Origin: Candidatus Omnitrophota bacterium
GTDB taxonomy: Bacteria > Omnitrophota > Gorgyraeia > Gygaellales > Profunditerraquicolaceae
Direction of reading: 5' to 3'
DNA length: 5,492 nt
NCBI GenBank assembly: GCA_028714055.1
Contig: JAQTNB010000097.1
Coordinates: forward strand, 1-5,492
A program made the position numbers and the translations under genes. Positions 1-5,492 of this stretch are shown piece after piece (position 1 is the stretch's first letter; every line of letters starts with the position of its first letter). The notes under the pieces are model-generated. The model was given only the letters and a program-made list of their open reading frames with translations. It had not been told where the DNA came from and did not search any database.

Positions 1-1793
1 TCTGCGACCATGTGCGCGCGGCAGTCTTTGCCATTTATGACGGTGTTATGCCTTCAAACGAAGCGCGGGGCTACGTGATCAGGAAGGTGATACGCAAAAG
101 CATCCTTAATCTGAGGCAGATGGGCATAGGCAAGCCTTTCTTGTATACATTGGTCCCCGTTGTTTCGCGGACCATGCAGGGCGCATACCCCGAATTAAAC
201 GAGCGTAAAGAAAATATTGCGCAGATCATCCTGGCGGAAGAAAAGAACTTTGCGGCTACGCTTGATTCAAGCGAGAGGCTTTTCCAGGAGGCAGGGTTCA
301 TCCAGAGCGACTCCGTCGGGACCGCGCATAAGGCGTTTGAGCTTTATGATACGTACGGGATACCGATCGAACTGACCAGGGATTGGCTTAAGAAAAAGGG
401 GATGGCCTTTTCGCAGGACGTATTTGAAGAAGACCTCAAGCGGCAAAAGACACGTTCCAAGGCGCAGAGCTCGATGAAGGGGGACGTTTTCAACTTCAAA
501 GACTTGCGCCTGAAAGTCAAAAAGACCAGATTTTTAGGATATACGAAAACCCAGGTAAAAGCGAAGGTGCTGGCGGTGATCAAAGGGGATTCGCCGGTCA
601 AGAAGGCCGTCAAAGGAGATGAAGTGCGCATCATCCTGGACAGTACGGTTTTCTACCCCGAATCCGGCGGCCAGGTCGGAGATACGGGGGAGTTAAAAAA
701 AGGCAAAAGCATTTTTTGCGTTGAAGATTCCCAAAAACAGGACACGCTCATCCTGCATCACGGCAAGGTGAAAGAGGGAAGCTTTAAGGCGGGCGATGAG
801 CTGCTCTGTTCGATCGACCTTCCCCGCCGCCTTTCGATAGCGCGCAACCATACGGCAACCCATCTTCTGCAAGCGGCCTTACGCAAGGTCCTGGGTGCGC
901 ATGTAAGGCAGCAGGGTTCGCTTGTGGAGGAAGGGCGCCTGCGTTTCGATTTTACGCATTTTAAGGGCTTGGACAAAGAAGAGCTTGACCGGGTCGAAGA
1001 AGAAGTAAATGCCCGGGTGCTTGCCGATATCCCCCTGAACACCAAAGAGATGACTACGGCCCAGGCAAAAAAATCCGGGGCGCTGGCGTTTTTCGGGGAG
1101 AAGTACGCCGATAAGGTGCGCGTGGTTTCCGCCGGCGATATCTCCAAGGAATTTTGCGGGGGCACACACCTGAGCTCAACCGGCCAGATCGGATCATTCC
1201 GTATCGTGCGGGAAGGGTCTGTGGCAAGCGGCATACGAAGGATAGAGGCGGTCACCGGTTTTGCCGCTTATAAGCTGGCCAAGAAGGATACCGATACCCT
1301 TGCCGAAGTCGCCTCGATTTTAGGCGCTCCGCAAGAGAAGGCGGCCAATGAAGCGCAGGCAAAGACTTCGCGGATCAAGGCCTTGGAGAAAGAGGTTGCT
1401 TCCTTAAAAAGCAAGAGCGTTGTTATTACCCCCGAGGTTTTGACTCTCGAGGCTAAAGTCGGGCCAGTCGACCTGACCAGTAATCCCAAAACGATAGAGT
1501 TAGACATGGACTCATTACGCAGAGAAGTTGATAAGAAAAAACAGGAGGTATCCTCCGGGGTGATTGCTTTCGGCTCGACATGCGAAGGCAGGGCGCTTTT
1601 GGTCATCGGCATCACTGACGACCTTGTTCAAAAAGGTTTGGACGCCGCCGGGCTGATCCGTAAAGTAGCCGCGAGTATCGGGGGAAGCGGAGGCGGCAGG
1701 AAAGATTTTGCCCAGGCAGGCGGGACTAACCCCTCGGGTTTTCCTGAGGCCTTCCGCCTGCTCAAAGACGCGATAGCAGGGAGCGGCACGTGA
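1..1793 (+). CDS. alaS: Alanyl-tRNA synthetase, C-terminal two-thirds (5' end outside window)
   Basis: Alanyl-tRNA synthetase charges tRNA-Ala in the cytoplasm and hydrolyses mischarged Ser/Gly-tRNA-Ala. The frame is open to the left edge, with the first full codon at base 3. The first residues read CDHVRAAVF and then DGVMPSNEARGYVIRK, which is the conserved end of the catalytic domain, so the GTG at 12 is an internal valine codon and not a start. Counting that valine as 1, the editing domain shows HTATH at 280-284 and CGGTH at 382-386. These are the HxxxH and CxxxH zinc/editing motifs, and both are intact. A charged, probably coiled-coil stretch follows (about 430-470). The C-Ala domain then has GGGR at 560-563 and an AQAGG segment. 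Roughly 270-290 N-terminal residues are missing by comparison with family members of about 875 residues. The TGA stop overlaps the hisD start by four bases. Identification is secure. Confidence 0.97.
   Translation, partial: CDHVRAAVFAIYDGVMPSNEARGYVIRKVIRKSILNLRQMGIGKPFLYTLVPVVSRTMQGAYPELNERKENIAQIILAEEKNFAATLDSSERLFQEAGFIQSDSVGTAHKAFELYDTYGIPIELTRDWLKKKGMAFSQDVFEEDLKRQKTRSKAQSSMKGDVFNFKDLRLKVKKTRFLGYTKTQVKAKVLAVIKGDSPVKKAVKGDEVRIILDSTVFYPESGGQVGDTGELKKGKSIFCVEDSQKQDTLILHHGKVKEGSFKAGDELLCSIDLPRRLSIARNHTATHLLQAALRKVLGAHVRQQGSLVEEGRLRFDFTHFKGLDKEELDRVEEEVNARVLADIPLNTKEMTTAQAKKSGALAFFGEKYADKVRVVSAGDISKEFCGGTHLSSTGQIGSFRIVREGSVASGIRRIEAVTGFAAYKLAKKDTDTLAEVASILGAPQEKAANEAQAKTSRIKALEKEVASLKSKSVVITPEVLTLEAKVGPVDLTSNPKTIELDMDSLRREVDKKKQEVSSGVIAFGSTCEGRALLVIGITDDLVQKGLDAAGLIRKVAASIGGSGGGRKDFAQAGGTNPSGFPEAFRLLKDAIAGSGT
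1778..1783 (+). promoter_or_regulatory. Shine-Dalgarno site for hisD
   Basis: AGGGAG lies inside the last codons of alaS, six bases before the GTG at 1790. It supports the GTG as the hisD start. Together with the GTGA overlap, it suggests that hisD translation is coupled to termination of alaS. Confidence 0.65.
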
Positions 1794-3019
1794 AGATCAT
1801 ACGTTTTCCCAGCAAAAAGCTCGAAAGGATCTACGCCCGCAGGTTCATAAAATCCCGGCGGGTGGAAGAGGTGGTCAGGCGCATCATCGAAGACGTGCGC
1901 CAGTTCGGCGACGAAGCGCTGTTGAAATACACGAAAAAATTCGACGGGGTCAAGTTTTCCACGCGCCAATTAAGGGTCTCCGAGATAGAGATCAGCGGCG
2001 CCTATCAGAACATCAGTCCGAATTTTGTTTCCACGCTCAAGGTGATCATCAATAACGTGGAGAGGTTTTACCGCAAGACGATCAAAAAATCCTGGAGGCT
2101 TAAAGACGGCGACGGCGTGGTGCTGGGAGAAAATTACACCCCCCTGGAGAAGGTCGGCATCTATATCCCGGCAGGGACGGCACCCCTGGTCTCGACGGTT
2201 TACATGACGGTGCTTCCGGCGCGCATCGCCGGGGTGAAGAAGATCGTCTTGATCAGCCCTCCCGATATCCACGGCCATATTAATCCCCATATCCTGGTGG
2301 TGGCAGACCTGCTGAAGGTGGATGAGGTCTACCGGGCAGGAGGGGCGCAGGGGATCGCAGCCCTGGCATACGGCACAAAGACCATCCCCAACGTGGATAA
2401 GATCGTCGGGCCGGGGAACGTCTATGTCAGCGAAGCAAAGCGCCAGCTTTTCGGCATGGTGGATATCGATATGATTGCCGGGCCTACGGAGCTGGTGATC
2501 ATCGCCAACCGCCATAGCGACCCGAAATTCATCGTTGCGGACCTTAAGGCGCAGGCAGAACACGCGAAAGGCCTTGCCATACTGATCACCAATTCCAAAT
2601 CTTTGGCTCAAGAAGTAAAACAGCAGCTCATGGGCGTTAACGGACACATTATCCTGGCTAAGAACCTCGCCCAGGCGGCGGAGATCGCCAACAGGATCGC
2701 TCCGGAACACCTGGAGATACTGGTGAATAACCCGCAGCGGGTCCTTAAAAGCATCAGGAACGCCGGAGCCGTATTTTTAGGGCCCTATAGCCCTGCCGCG
2801 GTCGGGGATTATGTGGCCGGCCCGAGCCACGTGCTTCCTACTGCCGGGACAGCGCGGTTTTTCTCCGGGCTTTCCGTCATGGATTTTGTCAAAAGCAGCC
2901 ATATCATCAGCTATTCCAAAAAGGCGCTTGAGAAGATCAGGGAGCCGTTGGAAAAAGTCGCCGGGATAGAAGGGTTAAAAGACCACCTGGATTCGGTAAA
3001 AGCACGGTTTACCCCGTAG
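1790..3019 (+). CDS. hisD: Histidinol dehydrogenase
   Basis: This zinc enzyme carries out the last two steps of histidine synthesis, oxidising L-histidinol through histidinal to L-histidine with two NAD+. The protein has 409 residues and starts at GTG (MKIIRF), a usual N-terminus for the family. Visible motifs are GIYIPAGTAPL, the nucleotide-site segment KIVGPGNVYV followed by EAKRQ, and AGPTELVI. QAEH at 255-258 supplies the Gln and His zinc ligands. The catalytic Glu-His pair is E306-H307 in APEHLE. D340 in VGDYVAGPSH and H399 in GLKDHLDSV are the remaining zinc ligands. These match E. coli Gln259, His262, Glu326, His327, Asp360 and His419, so the active site is complete. The offset to E. 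coli numbering changes from 4 to 20 between H258 and E306, which means about 16 residues are missing there. The protein is correspondingly shorter than the usual 425-435. It overlaps alaS by four bases and is followed closely by hisB. Confidence 0.97.
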   Translation: MKIIRFPSKKLERIYARRFIKSRRVEEVVRRIIEDVRQFGDEALLKYTKKFDGVKFSTRQLRVSEIEISGAYQNISPNFVSTLKVIINNVERFYRKTIKKSWRLKDGDGVVLGENYTPLEKVGIYIPAGTAPLVSTVYMTVLPARIAGVKKIVLISPPDIHGHINPHILVVADLLKVDEVYRAGGAQGIAALAYGTKTIPNVDKIVGPGNVYVSEAKRQLFGMVDIDMIAGPTELVIIANRHSDPKFIVADLKAQAEHAKGLAILITNSKSLAQEVKQQLMGVNGHIILAKNLAQAAEIANRIAPEHLEILVNNPQRVLKSIRNAGAVFLGPYSPAAVGDYVAGPSHVLPTAGTARFFSGLSVMDFVKSSHIISYSKKALEKIREPLEKVAGIEGLKDHLDSVKARFTP

Positions 3020-3022
3020 GAG
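3018..3022 (+). promoter_or_regulatory. Shine-Dalgarno site for hisB
   Basis: AGGAG overlaps the hisD TAG stop and lies five bases before the hisB ATG at 3028. Ribosomes finishing hisD would sit directly on this site, so coupled translation is likely. Confidence 0.7.
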
Positions 3023-3027
3023 AAGAG

Positions 3028-3636
3028 ATGAAAAAAAGGACCGCAAGCGTAAAAAGGAAGACCAGCGAGACCGATATAACCGTCAAGCTTAACGTCGACG
3101 GAAGCGGGAAGGCGAAAATAGACACCGGGATCGGGCTCCTGGACCATATGCTTGAGCTTTTCAGTTTTCACGGGTTATTCGATCTGGAGATCAAGGCAAA
3201 AGGAGACCTGAAGGTCGATATCCACCATACCAATGAAGACGTAGGGATCGTTTTGGGCGAGGCTTTCAAAAAAGCGCTTGGGGACAAAAAGAGCATCCGC
3301 AGGTTCGGCTCTTCATCCGTCCCTATGGAAGACGTCGTGGCCAGCGTGGTAGTGGATATCAGCGGCAGGGGTTTTTTTGATAAAGTGCGGGGCATATCCC
3401 CCCGGATGGAAGCCAAGAGCCAGGATGGTTATTCGTTTGTATATGCAAATCATTTTTTCGAAGGGCTGGCTAAAAAAATAGGCATAAATCTGAATATCCA
3501 GGTGGTAAGCAAAAACGCAGACCTTCATACGAACCTTGAGCCTGTCTTTAAGGCCCTTGGCATTGCCTTGGACCAGGCGACCCAGATCGACCCGCGAAGA
3601 AAAGGGGTCCCTTCTACTAAGGGGATCATAGATTGA
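3028..3636 (+). CDS. hisB: Imidazoleglycerol-phosphate dehydratase, with an altered metal motif
   Basis: The enzyme removes water from imidazole-glycerol phosphate to give imidazole-acetol phosphate, using a two-manganese site formed between subunits. At 202 residues it is a monofunctional dehydratase with no fused histidinol-phosphatase domain. Family signatures are RKTSETDI near the N-terminus, TGIGLLDHML with H40, DIHHTNED with H66, H67 and E70, IRRFGS, DISGR, H142 in NHFF, and the C-terminal IDPRRKG and PSTKG. The second metal motif, normally HHxxE, reads HTNLE at 167-171, so its second histidine is Thr168. Two other conserved spots also differ: PMDE reads PMED (E101, D102), and the usual LH(I/V) strand reads LNI (N156). 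The frame is intact, and downstream residues match the family closely, so a sequencing frameshift is unlikely. Because the other his genes surround it, it probably still serves histidine synthesis, though altered metal binding is possible. Confidence 0.94.
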   Translation: MKKRTASVKRKTSETDITVKLNVDGSGKAKIDTGIGLLDHMLELFSFHGLFDLEIKAKGDLKVDIHHTNEDVGIVLGEAFKKALGDKKSIRRFGSSSVPMEDVVASVVVDISGRGFFDKVRGISPRMEAKSQDGYSFVYANHFFEGLAKKIGINLNIQVVSKNADLHTNLEPVFKALGIALDQATQIDPRRKGVPSTKGIID

Positions 3637-3670
3637 TTTCACCCAATACGAAACATCATTGACCGGAAAA

Positions 3671-4282
3671 ATGATAGCGATCATTGATTATGGAATGGGC
3701 AATATCCACAGCGTGCAAAAAGCCCTGGAATATTTCGGGGCCCAAACTCTGATAACCACAAAGCCGGACGAGCTGGCTGCCTGCGAGAAGGCAGTACTTC
3801 CGGGCGTAGGCGCTTTCTCCGACGCCATGATGGAGCTTACCAAGCAGGGACTGCCAGCCGCTGTGTCGGCATACGTTAAGAATAAAAGGCCGCTTTTAGG
3901 CATCTGCCTGGGGATGCAGTTATTCTTTTCGGAAAGCCAGGAGGCGCCGGGAGTCAGAGGTTTAAAGATCTTTGAGGGAGCGGTGCGCAGGTTTGACCCG
4001 GCTACAGGCGTAAAGATACCGCATATAGGCTGGAATGAACTGCGTATCGAACGCCGGGATTGCCCGTTACTGGAAGGTGTCCCCGAAAGCAGCAGGGTGT
4101 ATTTCTGCCATTCGTATTACCCTGATAACCGCAAAAAACAGGAGCGGGCGGCGTCCTGCGAATACGGCATTGATTTTACTTCCGTGGTGTGGAGGGAGAA
4201 TGTTTACGGGGTGCAATTCCATCCTGAAAAAAGCCAGTCAACGGGCCTGAGGATCCTGAAGAATTTCGTCACGCTATGCTGA
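3671..4282 (+). CDS. hisH: Imidazole glycerol phosphate synthase, glutamine amidotransferase subunit
   Basis: HisH hydrolyses glutamine and passes ammonia to HisF, which makes imidazole-glycerol phosphate and AICAR from PRFAR. I chose the ATG at 3671 because it gives MIAIIDYGMGN, the standard HisH N-terminus. An in-frame TTG at 3659 would only add four atypical residues. The protein has 203 residues. It carries the oxyanion-region PGVGAF at 44-49, the nucleophile elbow GICLGMQ with Cys79, PHIGWNEL, the HSYY strand, and FHPEK with His184 and Glu186. The class I amidotransferase triad Cys-His-Glu is therefore complete. The gene follows hisB after 34 bases. The ribosome site is poor (only a GGA close to the start), unlike its neighbours. 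The last seven bases overlap hisA. Confidence 0.96.
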   Translation: MIAIIDYGMGNIHSVQKALEYFGAQTLITTKPDELAACEKAVLPGVGAFSDAMMELTKQGLPAAVSAYVKNKRPLLGICLGMQLFFSESQEAPGVRGLKIFEGAVRRFDPATGVKIPHIGWNELRIERRDCPLLEGVPESSRVYFCHSYYPDNRKKQERAASCEYGIDFTSVVWRENVYGVQFHPEKSQSTGLRILKNFVTLC

Positions 4283-4998
4283 TCATCCCGGCGATAGACA
4301 TTCAGGGAGGCTGCGTTGTCAGGTTGACCCAGGGAGCCTATGATAAAAAGGTTTATTCCCGCGACCCTCAGAAGACCGCCAAACACTGGCAGCGCCAGGG
4401 AGCAGAGCTTCTGCATGTCGTGGACCTTGACGGAGCATTCTCCGGCACGCCCCGGAACCTGGAGATGGTAAAGAAAATAATCGAGGCGGCCGGCATTCCG
4501 GTAGAGTTCGGTGGAGGGGTCAGGGACTTAAAAACCATAAAAAACCTTCTGCAGTGGGGGGCCAAACGCGTTGTCCTGGGGACCAAGGCGATCGAGGACC
4601 GCGCGTTTCTAAAGAACGCGTGCGCGAAATTCAAGGACGGCGTTATCGTCAGTATCGACGCTAAAAACGGCTCGATCATGACCAAGGGCTGGAAGAAAAC
4701 GGCCGCGGGCAAAACAAGCGTCGCAGACTTCGTTAAGACCCTGATCGATATGGGCCAGAAAGAGGTGATCTTTACCGATATTACCAAAGACGGGACTTTG
4801 CGCGGCCCCAGCATCCAGGAGATAAAGAAGCTTATCGCGCAGACAAAGATCAAGGTCATTGCTTCCGGCGGCGTTTCTTCCCTTGAAGACATCCGGAAGC
4901 TGTCGTTACTGAAAAATAAGGGGTTGAGCGGCGTTATCGTAGGCAAGGCTCTCTATGAAGGCAGGTTTACGCTTTCCGAAGCCTTGAAGTTTGCTTAA
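4276..4998 (+). CDS. hisA: ProFAR isomerase (phosphoribosylformimino-AICAR-P isomerase)
   Basis: HisA is a TIM-barrel enzyme that converts the aminoaldose ProFAR to the aminoketose PRFAR by an Amadori rearrangement, supplying the substrate of HisH-HisF. The 240-residue length is typical. The N-terminus MLIIPAIDIQGG carries the catalytic Asp8. VDLDGA and the phosphate-binding GGGVRD (79-84) follow, then the second catalytic Asp128 in SIDAKNG, Thr167 in FTDITKDGT, and the second phosphate loop SGGVSS (197-202). The PAIDI and KDGT segments, and placement just after hisH, separate it from its paralogue HisF, which begins in the window at 5448. Its ATG lies within the end of hisH (ATGCTGA, seven-base overlap), and no good Shine-Dalgarno site precedes it. 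Translation therefore probably depends on ribosomes arriving from hisH. Confidence 0.96.
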   Translation: MLIIPAIDIQGGCVVRLTQGAYDKKVYSRDPQKTAKHWQRQGAELLHVVDLDGAFSGTPRNLEMVKKIIEAAGIPVEFGGGVRDLKTIKNLLQWGAKRVVLGTKAIEDRAFLKNACAKFKDGVIVSIDAKNGSIMTKGWKKTAAGKTSVADFVKTLIDMGQKEVIFTDITKDGTLRGPSIQEIKKLIAQTKIKVIASGGVSSLEDIRKLSLLKNKGLSGVIVGKALYEGRFTLSEALKFA

Positions 4999-5000
4999 AA

Positions 5001-5006
5001 AGGAGG
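5001..5006 (+). promoter_or_regulatory. Strong Shine-Dalgarno site for the lipoprotein gene
   Basis: AGGAGG is a full anti-Shine-Dalgarno match, just after the hisA stop and seven bases before the ATG at 5014. It is the strongest ribosome site in the window. It suggests that the lipoprotein may be translated more heavily than the his genes around it. Confidence 0.8.
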
Positions 5007-5013
5007 AGCGGTT

Positions 5014-5448
5014 ATGTTTAAAGCAGCCGGTATCATCGGGGTATTTACGGTGTGCGTTTTTTTACTTTCGGGTTGTGCTACCACTTCAAGGAAGAACCTT
5101 GAAACGCAGGGCTTAAGGAACCAGATCTCGGTTTTGGAAAGCCAGCTGCAGGCAAAAGACAGCGAGATCGCGGAACTCCGCCTTGCCTTGACTGACGCGC
5201 AAAGCCCCAAAGACTCTGCCGCCCTGAAAGCTGCGGGAGAGACAAAGTCCCGGCCAAAGGTAAAGGACATCCAGCTTGCTTTGCGTAACGCAGGCTATAA
5301 TCCCGGCCCTGTCGACGGAAAAATGGGCGCAAAAACAAGGGAAGCGATACGCGCGTTCCAGCGTGAAAACGGCCTCAGCGCCGACGGCAAGGTAGGCAAG
5401 AAGACCTGGGATCTTTTGCGCGCATACCTGACCCAGAAGGTAAAATAA
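5014..5448 (+). CDS. Predicted lipoprotein with coiled coil and peptidoglycan-binding domain
   Basis: This is a 144-residue protein that I do not recognise as a named gene. Residues 1-20 form a short lipoprotein signal peptide with a hydrophobic core (about 5-18) and the lipobox LSGC, so Cys21 is the likely lipidated residue. Alanine follows it, which by the E. coli Lol rule would favour the outer membrane. Residues 34-59 form a coiled coil with core positions L34, I38, L41, L45, K48, I52, L55 and L59, spaced 4-3-4-3 throughout. After a polar Ala/Lys linker (about 62-80), residues 83-138 match a PG_binding_1-type domain: IQLALRNAGY, GPVDGKMG, T108, AIRAFQ, NGL, DGKVG and KTWDLL. No catalytic domain is visible. 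The inferred role is a lipid-anchored tether to the cell wall. Its place between hisA and hisF, with its stop overlapping the hisF start by one base, is unexpected for a histidine operon. Confidence 0.88.
   Translation: MFKAAGIIGVFTVCVFLLSGCATTSRKNLETQGLRNQISVLESQLQAKDSEIAELRLALTDAQSPKDSAALKAAGETKSRPKVKDIQLALRNAGYNPGPVDGKMGAKTREAIRAFQRENGLSADGKVGKKTWDLLRAYLTQKVK
5435..5440 (+). promoter_or_regulatory. Shine-Dalgarno site for hisF
   Basis: AGAAGG lies in the last codons of the lipoprotein gene, seven bases before the hisF ATG at 5448. With the TAATG stop/start overlap, it points to translational coupling of hisF to the lipoprotein gene. Confidence 0.6.
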
Positions 5449-5492
5449 TGCTCGCAAAGAGGATCATCCCCTGCCTGGATATTAAGGAGGGG
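5448..5492 (+). CDS. hisF: Imidazole glycerol phosphate synthase, cyclase subunit (first 15 codons)
   Basis: Only the N-terminus is present, and the gene runs off the right edge. The 15 residues MLAKRIIPCLDIKEG match the conserved HisF start, including Cys9 and the catalytic Asp11 of the first beta strand. HisF is the TIM-barrel cyclase that pairs with HisH. The ATG shares its A with the TAA stop of the lipoprotein gene. A ribosome site seven bases upstream supports this start. Identification rests on a short stretch, but it is distinctive and the operon context agrees. Confidence 0.92.
   Translation, partial: MLAKRIIPCLDIKEG

Noticed and set aside
12..14. GTG at base 12 as the start of a 593-residue protein
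   Set aside because: The frame is open to base 3, and the upstream codons encode CDH, completing the conserved AlaRS DHVRA segment. The GTG is an internal valine codon of a truncated gene.
758..1255. 165-residue minus-strand open frame opposite alaS
   Set aside because: It is a Ser/Arg-rich shadow of the AlaRS editing domain with no family signature.
1970..2710. 246-residue minus-strand open frame opposite hisD
   Set aside because: It lies wholly within hisD, and its His/Asp/Arg-rich composition is that of an antisense shadow. It has no recognisable motif, whereas hisD is fully supported by active-site residues.
3370..3380. T-run in hisB as an intrinsic terminator
   Set aside because: It encodes conserved-frame residues (GFFD) within hisB and has no strong GC hairpin immediately before it.
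3659..3670. TTG at 3659 as the hisH start
   Set aside because: It adds only MTGK before the family-typical MIAIIDYGMGN and has no better ribosome site. The ATG at 3671 fits HisH.
3637..3670. Possible promoter or terminator in the 34-base hisB-hisH gap
   Set aside because: I see no stable inverted repeat with a T-run and no convincing -35/-10 pair. The gap looks like a simple spacer.

Overview
This window is a compact block of co-directional plus-strand bacterial genes with almost no non-coding DNA. In order it holds the 3' two-thirds of alaS (alanyl-tRNA synthetase), hisD, hisB, hisH, hisA, a small predicted lipoprotein with a peptidoglycan-binding domain, and the first 15 codons of hisF. 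Adjacent genes overlap (alaS/hisD, hisH/hisA, lipoprotein/hisF) or lie 8 to 34 bases apart. No promoter or terminator stands out, so the whole window probably belongs to one long transcript that starts before and ends after it.

The his genes encode late and middle steps of histidine biosynthesis. HisA isomerises ProFAR to PRFAR. HisH and HisF together form imidazole-glycerol-phosphate synthase, which uses glutamine-derived ammonia. HisB dehydrates imidazole-glycerol phosphate, and HisD performs the final two oxidations to histidine. hisG, hisC and hisI/hisE are not in the window. hisC in particular is absent from between hisD and hisB, where many operons carry it, and alaS sits directly upstream of hisD.

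The organism looks like a diderm (Gram-negative-type) bacterium of moderate GC content. The evidence is a lipobox protein with a coiled-coil stalk and a peptidoglycan-binding domain, GTG and ATG starts, and strong Shine-Dalgarno sites. The style suggests an uncultured lineage such as Omnitrophota or a neighbour, but this is a weak inference and no marker here proves it.

The most notable points are the cell-envelope lipoprotein gene inserted between hisA and hisF and coupled to hisF, a HisB whose second HHxxE metal-binding motif reads HTNLE, and a HisD that is about 16 residues short between its zinc site and its catalytic Glu-His pair. I found no mobile element, CRISPR array, RNA gene or clearly new system.
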